Origin: Glossina fuscipes
Lineage: Eukaryota; Arthropoda; Insecta; Diptera; Glossinidae
Direction of reading: 5' to 3'
NCBI RefSeq assembly: GCF_014805625.2
Contig: NW_023998414.1
Location: 5,491,962-5,555,961 of the forward strand
DNA length: 64,000 nt
A program made the translations under genes and the position numbers. The notes under the pieces were generated by a model. The model was not told the DNA's origin. It searched no databases and saw only the letters and a list, made by a program, of their open reading frames with translations. Positions 58,656 through 64,000 of this stretch are shown here, one piece after another; positions within the stretch are counted from its first letter, which is position 1, and each line of letters opens with the position of its first letter.

Positions 58656-58959
58656 GACCGGCTAACGAGATAGCCTTAAAAGCTCCTGGGGGTTGGCTCC
58701 CCACTTGAACTTCAACAAGTTGGCTCATAACAGTAAAAAAAAGAAAGAATAATGAACAAACAAGGTCTTCGTCCTCTGGCGAAGATCCCTAACTTTTCTC
58801 TTCAACTTTTATTTCTCCCTCTCTATCTGACCCTATCTCGAGAGGTTCTGATAATTCTCGATCACAAAATAGGCTACACAATAGCCAAAACATAATAGCT
58901 CTCGTGTATAACGAACTAAAACTCAAAATCTCTCAATTGCCATAATCCAAATCAGAATC

Positions 58960-59103
58960 CCTCTCTGATTTACTCTGCTATTCCTTGTCTCATATGCGGA
59001 TGAACCTTTACCATGAAGACTAGCGTGGGACTTCATATGAGGCGTGCTCATCCCGAAGAGCACAAAGCTCGCACTGATGTCAAGCAAAAATACTTGCCAT
59101 AAT
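58960..59103 (+). mobile_element. non-LTR element N-terminal C2H2 finger remnant
   Basis: A frame reads IPCLICG, a stop, then TFTMKTSVGLHMRRAHPEEH (58980-59060), ending at a stop at 59103. This is the CCHH finger found at the N-terminus of R2-type and related non-LTR elements. The in-frame TGA at 59001 shows that it is dead. Confidence 0.5.
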
Positions 59104-59149
59104 AATACAATAAGTGCGGTTCAAGTATCAAAAATATGTTTTCCAGATA

Positions 59150-59330
59150 ATTTTTGTAAAGAGAAAGTAGGAAAGTTCGATGATGATTTTAATTCTCCTA
59201 TTATTTTAGCGGGAGAACATTTTTCTGCACCGTTTACGCTAACAACTGAAATAAATGAAAAAAAAAGAATTTCTATTGGATATCGGTGCCGGTTGTTCTT
59301 TAATATAAAAGGAGATAAACTTTCCGAATA
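59150..59330 (+). mobile_element. Gypsy-type aspartic protease remnant
   Basis: The frame with FSAPFTLTTEINEKK shifts at an A-run (59258-59266) into FLLDIGAGCSLI, the retroviral-type protease active-site box (D-T/S-G-A) with Ile for Thr (DIGA at 59279-59290). The frameshift and altered site make it inactive. Confidence 0.6.
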
Positions 59331-60834
59331 CAATGGCATTAATATTTAAGGTGGGAGTGAGTTTTCCGCAATGGTAAAGTTTCGGGACGAGCACTTTGTA
59401 ACACATTTCTTCTTCTTTAAGAAAAAAATGAAGTCCCGCTGTCACGCCGAAACTGGCAGATTGCTTCCGTGGCTCCTGATATCCGTGGTACCAGATTTAA
59501 AAAGAGAAAAAGAAAATGATAAAAGAATAATAAAATCCTCCGGTCGGGCTTTGGATCAAGTCCCATATAACATGAAACTCGGTGTGGGATAGAATCAGCA
59601 CATGAGACTGCATTATAGACCCAGTCAACACAATGCGCACGGACATTGTGTTCTCACTGGGCGGATGAGGCCTATCCCGACCTCTTTCATTTGTTGGGAG
59701 AAAAATGGAGCAAAGCTCAATCCGAGTTTCTACAGCAATGCTGAGAAACATGGAAACACTACTATACCAGAAAGCGAAGAAGCCTCGGGCAAGACTTAAG
59801 AGCTGCATGTACCTCATCTCATCACCGCACGTGAGACTAGTACAGACTAAAGTCTACCAATTTCGCTTAAAGGTAACAAGTACCCCTTCGTGAAAACATA
59901 CAAAGCGAATGCTTTCATAGCATTTTTGTTAAGAATATAACCTTGCGTAATAGAAATTGTTAAGTTCACTCGTAAAAAACGTTTCGACGTTGAGGAGATT
60001 TTGGCGGAACTTTTGGAGCATTTCTTTTCTATTTTAACAAGCGGTAACGAGAAGCAAAAAAAAAAAAAAGGCAGAGACGGACCAAAAAAGTCGAGGAGTT
60101 TTGATACGTTTTACAGATTTCATGGCGGAAAATTTCACAAAAATATATATAAATAATTTTTTCAAAATTGTAAAAAAGTTAAAATATAAAGATATCGTGC
60201 AAGTGTGGCTTTATAGGTTTGTATTATATTTATATAAAAGCGATTTATTTCTGTTATACGTAGGAGTACATATGAATATTTAAGGAAATGTCCATATATT
60301 GTTGGAATTAAGTGAATTGATTTTTCATTATTATATATTTAAAAATATTAAATATTAAATAATATGTAATAAAAAGAAAAATGAACTAAAATACAGTTTT
60401 TGTTAAATTTGAGAAGAAAGTAGTTTAAGAGTCTTCGCAGCCAAATGTGGGGTCTCCTACAGACATTATAGGCCGAATTAGACCATAAGTAGGACAGCGT
60501 AGAGAGCCACCCCGGGTTGAAAATATGCTCGTTCGATAAGATAGTTTTCATCCGTAAGTGTATTCGTGCAAGGGTTAAGTACATGCTATTATTTCAAATC
60601 TCAACGTCTGAGGAGTTTGCGTGAGACAAAATATAAAATCCCCCCATGTCCAGAACTAGTTAGCTCACTTAAGACAGCTTTCGATCTGAACAAACTGAAC
60701 AGTGGCCCCAAATGTATTAAGGTCCGTTTTCGATTAGCTGGATAGACAGGAGAGATTTACAGAGGTCGAGTGTTACAAACTATTAGCTTTACTATCAGTA
60801 TGTTATCTGATATTCTCAGCAAGTTCGCTCTTGT

Positions 60835-61085
60835 CGACATATTAATGGTAGACGGTTCACTGCTGAGGATCTTCAAATATTTCTAGGAGGAAATAATATA
60901 AAACATGATTTAACAGCGCTAGGCTATCCAGTAATCAATGGGAAAGCCCGTAACTTTGTTAAAACTTTTAAAAAGGTAATTTTAGCAAACCTTCGGGGAA
61001 ATGAAAATCTTGATGAGATTGTAAATAAGTAAATACTTTCCTGCAAAGTTGTTGTTGGGTAGAGAAATTAAAATTCGTTTCATCA
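60835..61085 (+). mobile_element. Gypsy-type integrase core remnant
   Basis: The frame NGRRFTAEDLQIFL...NIKHDLTALGYPVINGKA is the decayed second half of the integrase catalytic core (usual 'NG..FTS.eF..f...NgIkH....PyHPasNGqaE'). It continues RNFVKTFKKVILANLRGN and, after a stop at 61030, PAKLLLGREIKIR, the 'PaelLfgR.lrtrL' block. The catalytic Glu is changed (A-R in place of A/E) and stops are present. Confidence 0.8.
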
Positions 61086-62750
61086 TGTTTTGTCTACCCT
61101 TCATATGTAAATCCTAATAAAAGTTTACGACAAGAAGCCGCAGTTTCAGCACGTCTCGCGTCGCAAATATATCGCTGTATAATGATTCGCGTTACGGAAA
61201 AGAATATTCTGCAAAACCAGATGATCAAATTACCCAAGTCATCTGCAACGTATCAGCATCTGAGGTATATGCTGAGCGGGAGAGTGTTCCTCCGATACAA
61301 GAGCAGAATAAATCACGAAAATTAAGAAGTTTGTCACTTTTAAATTACGCTTAAATAAATTATATATTTTATTTATTTTTATCTATAAAAGTAAATGCAA
61401 TTTGATGTTATTAGATAATATTGCTGCTAAACAATGAGTTTATTGAATTTGATGTATGAATTTTGTGATCAATTCACATCTTTTTTTGTATTAGTAAACT
61501 GGAGATGGGAGTTGTAAAGTAGTGTTTGTGTGGTTCTATTGTACATCGTCCATACATCCTATACACTTTTAGGTTAAGAATTGTCAAAACGGTAGTAAGT
61601 AAGCTTAAAGTATAAACAAAAAACTTCGCTTCTTGCTTAGCTATCAAACGTGCAACGTTGCATTAAGTATAATTGACCTCTTTGCTAGGTGACTAAAAAT
61701 CTTTCATAAACGTCTGCAACGGTTATAGATGCCTGCAAACTAACTGAAATGTTTCCAAGATATGGAGATTGTGATAAAATCATATCGCAGAGAATTGTAA
61801 ATAGACCACATTCGAACAGCACCTTTCCATCCTTGATGAAATATTCACAAACACTTTGCCAAAACCTTCACGAGATCTCTATAAAATTTAAAGAACGAGG
61901 AAAATAAGACAAAGATACATACTGCTAGCGTTTCCTCAAAATTATCCTTTCATACTGAAACAATATACGAATTCACTAACAGAACTAGTCTTAAATAGGA
62001 GGATCAAAAACTTCTTCAGATTACTTTAGCCTGCGTCAAATAACCTATTTGAGCTGCAGAGCATATAACTAGAGAACCAATTCAATACTGAAGTGAAGTT
62101 AGCCCACTTTAGCTAGCCCACATTTTAGCAAAGACAAAAATGTGGGCTATCTTCACTCCTGAGCAACCACATTTTTATGGTCCGGGTCTTCGCTAAAATG
62201 TCTTTGCTGAGTTACAATGTATTGCGAAATGAATAACAATAAAGTAAAATAAGTATTAAAATTACATAATCTTAGCGAACGTGCACATATAAAACATACT
62301 AAGTCGCTAAGTCCAAACTAAGAAAATAATTAGATTAATAAACTAAGAATATTTAGGAATAAAAACTTTTATAAATAAGGAAAGAAAATTTGTGAAGTTA
62401 TTTGATATTTTGACGCGTGAGATGATGATGATATTTTTTACCGTCTCTGCAAGAAATCCGATGCGATTCGCTTTTAAAATTATTGACACTTTGTAACAAT
62501 TTATAAAAAACATTTCTATCCTCCATTACAGTTTCGTGGGCATCCTCTAAATGGAATTACAATAGGTAGAAGGATATATCTGTCTTCAACAGTCTAAATG
62601 AGGGCGAAGTTCAAGTTAGATTTATATTGGAATATAACTCGCAACAGAGACCGAAATTTGTATAATCAATTAGGCACTTGATGCGAACCGATAAAAGAAC
62701 GAAGTGCATGACAGACAGTTTTCGTACTTATTTTATTTATGGGTTCTTAC
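61086..62750. other. gene-free stretch
   Basis: AT-rich. Contains the hairpin at 62115-62148. Downstream exons of the minus-strand basic-protein gene may lie here but were not found. Confidence 0.45.
62115..62148. repeat. perfect 12-bp inverted repeat (hairpin)
   Basis: AGCCCACATTTT at 62115-62126 and its exact complement at 62137-62148, with a 10-nt loop. Outer words 'gtgaag' (about 62091-62096) and 'cttcac' (62151-62156) extend the symmetry imperfectly. Confidence 0.85.
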
Positions 62751-63402
62751 CATTTGTTTTTGCGTATTTAGATTTCTTTGAACTAAAGTTGGCGCCACCT
62801 TTGCGTTTGACCTCATTTTCTGAGCTTTCGGCGTTATTGGCATTGGAACACGAAGAACGATTGGTGTTTCTAAGGCGTGCACGAGTTTCCATAAAGTGCA
62901 CAACTGAATTAAACAAATATTGTAATGTACAGAAGATGGTAATGAATGTTTTTTGTAAGCTTTGGATAAATCTAAGTATATAGATATATAGAAAACTACG
63001 ATCTCCTGAATAAACGCACAAAACGTATTGAAAATCAAACCAAGTTAAGCAGTCGAAGCGACGTGTGGAATGCGATCATAAATCAATTTTTAGGGCATAT
63101 TTGACGGTATGAACAAAAAGTGGAGAATAGAATCATAGACATCACCTTAAACGAAATATCTAATACCGAGACAAACGAAAGAGATGTGAATTGACTTACG
63201 GGTTAGCGAAGTCTTTCTTTCCTTTTTCTTTGTTCGTTCCCCGTCTTGCTTACAAGAACGCGTCAAACGCCTACCTGGCATTTCTTGCTCTGTATTATTA
63301 TTCGATTCCTTTTTGCGTGTATGCGAACGTGTTACGCGTATAATTAAAGTTTTATCGACCTCATTATTTTCAGGAAAGTTATTGAAACAGCTTGAGAACT
63401 AC
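62751..63402 (-). CDS. two exons of an unidentified basic protein
   Basis: Upstream exon, about 63402-63198, ends at CTAACCC|GTAAGT. Downstream exon 62903-62751 starts after TTTAATTCAG and ends at AAATG|GTAAGA. Both join in phase 1. The product is rich in Arg, Lys, Ser, Thr and Asn (IIRVTRSHTRKKES, PGRRLTRSCK, METRARLRNTNRSS, NEVKRKGGANF), with three TRS/TR-x-R-like blocks. This suggests a nucleic-acid-binding or chromatin protein, but no domain is recognised. Splice sites on both sides, agreeing phases and composition unlike the AT-rich background support a real gene. Upstream start and downstream exons are not resolved; a stop just upstream near 63405 bounds the first exon. Confidence 0.55.
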
Positions 63403-64000
63403 TTACTAATTATATGACTTATTCATTGTAATTATATTGCAATTACTTTAGGTACCATATCGTCTTTAAATAAAATAAGTTATATGGCATAACCTCAGAA
63501 TATACGCCGTCGTACCCAAAGGTCATAAACTGAATTTTTATCGATACAAATCATAAGAGAAAACAGGTAGTGAAGTGACTGCTAAGCGCACGCACAAACG
63601 CACACGAACATTTTTGCCATAACATATATTCTATTAGCCTATAGAATGTCTTCAACAAAATTATACGCGATTCATATTTAGAAAAATGACGACAACTCAA
63701 TACCATACATATAAATTCTTAAGCAAGTGTATGGACAAACGCGTTACTATTGCAAATATATCCGCCTAATGCATAATCTTAAACATGCATGCTAAAAAAA
63801 GACAAAAACATTATGTGTATAAAATCAAACATTTCATTAGCAAATGAAACAAAAACATTATGTACATAAGTTCGAACATTTGATCAGCAACATTATTGCA
63901 ACATTTTGCCTTTACGGTCTTGTGAATATGGAGCGGACCGGTTTTTGGCGAACTTCGAGGTGATGTCCCCTATACAGGGTAATGAAATTAGGTTTTTCTG
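63403..64000. other. right-edge AT-rich DNA
   Basis: Should hold an upstream intron or promoter of the basic-protein gene. The last about 70 bases include 'ccctatacagggta', a short palindrome. Nothing else supported. Confidence 0.4.

Noticed and set aside
1..64000. CRISPR arrays, bacterial operons, viral genes or rRNA
   Set aside because: None seen; repeats are microsatellites, SINEs or dispersed eukaryotic repeats, and all recognisable genes are insect nuclear genes or decayed transposons.

Overview
The window is AT-rich nuclear DNA of a higher fly (Diptera). Evidence: spliced genes with GTAAGT donors and pyrimidine-rich acceptors, proteins typical of flies (CAPS, a LANCL3-type LanC-like protein, UBL7, GHITM/TMBIM5, MADF plus C2H2 zinc-finger proteins), and decayed mariner, BEL/Pao, Gypsy and non-LTR elements. 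There is no bacterial or viral gene organisation. The species cannot be fixed from the sequence alone.

Layout. 1-9 kb: dispersed-repeat copy, a possible small exon (898-984), then three housekeeping genes on the minus strand: LANCL3-like (2017-3276), UBL7 (4687-5856, one exon) and GHITM (7533-8949, six exons that I could splice fully to 347 residues). A mariner remnant lies between UBL7 and GHITM. 10-23 kb: two tandem, same-strand paralogues (gene A 10315-15926, gene B 18412-22736). Each has six exons encoding an N-terminal C2H2 finger, an acidic linker, two MADF-like domains and seven C2H2 fingers, and they share a 21-nt microexon. Two copies of one tRNA-derived SINE, with target-site duplications, sit between and inside them. 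22.7-28.6 kb: no gene, many dispersed repeats. 28.6-32.9 kb: the synaptic/dense-core-vesicle priming factor CAPS (minus), as one uninterrupted reading frame broken only by a 100-N assembly gap. 37.8-39.0 kb: gene C (minus), five exons, 291 residues, joining a gene A/B-like N-terminal finger to a coiled coil and a DUF4806-like C-terminus. 39-62 kb: gene-poor, with a non-LTR fragment (41.6-42.1), a BEL/Pao pol remnant (47.1-48.8) and a Gypsy-type mosaic (57.4-61.1) containing a dense palindrome cluster next to a TATA/initiator/poly(A) arrangement. 62.7-63.4 kb: two exons of an unidentified basic protein on the minus strand, running off what can be resolved.

How the genes relate. LANCL3, UBL7 and GHITM are unlinked in function (glutathione/zinc-binding LanC fold, ubiquitin-like/UBA adaptor, inner mitochondrial membrane protein). 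Genes A, B and C look like fast-evolving nuclear DNA-binding factors that share one N-terminal module. CAPS acts in neurosecretion. The most notable observations are the shared N-terminal finger module in two domain architectures, the conserved microexon, the apparently intronless CAPS, the SINE pair with intact target-site duplications, and the palindrome cluster at 57.93-58.18 kb. I found no clearly new multi-gene system.
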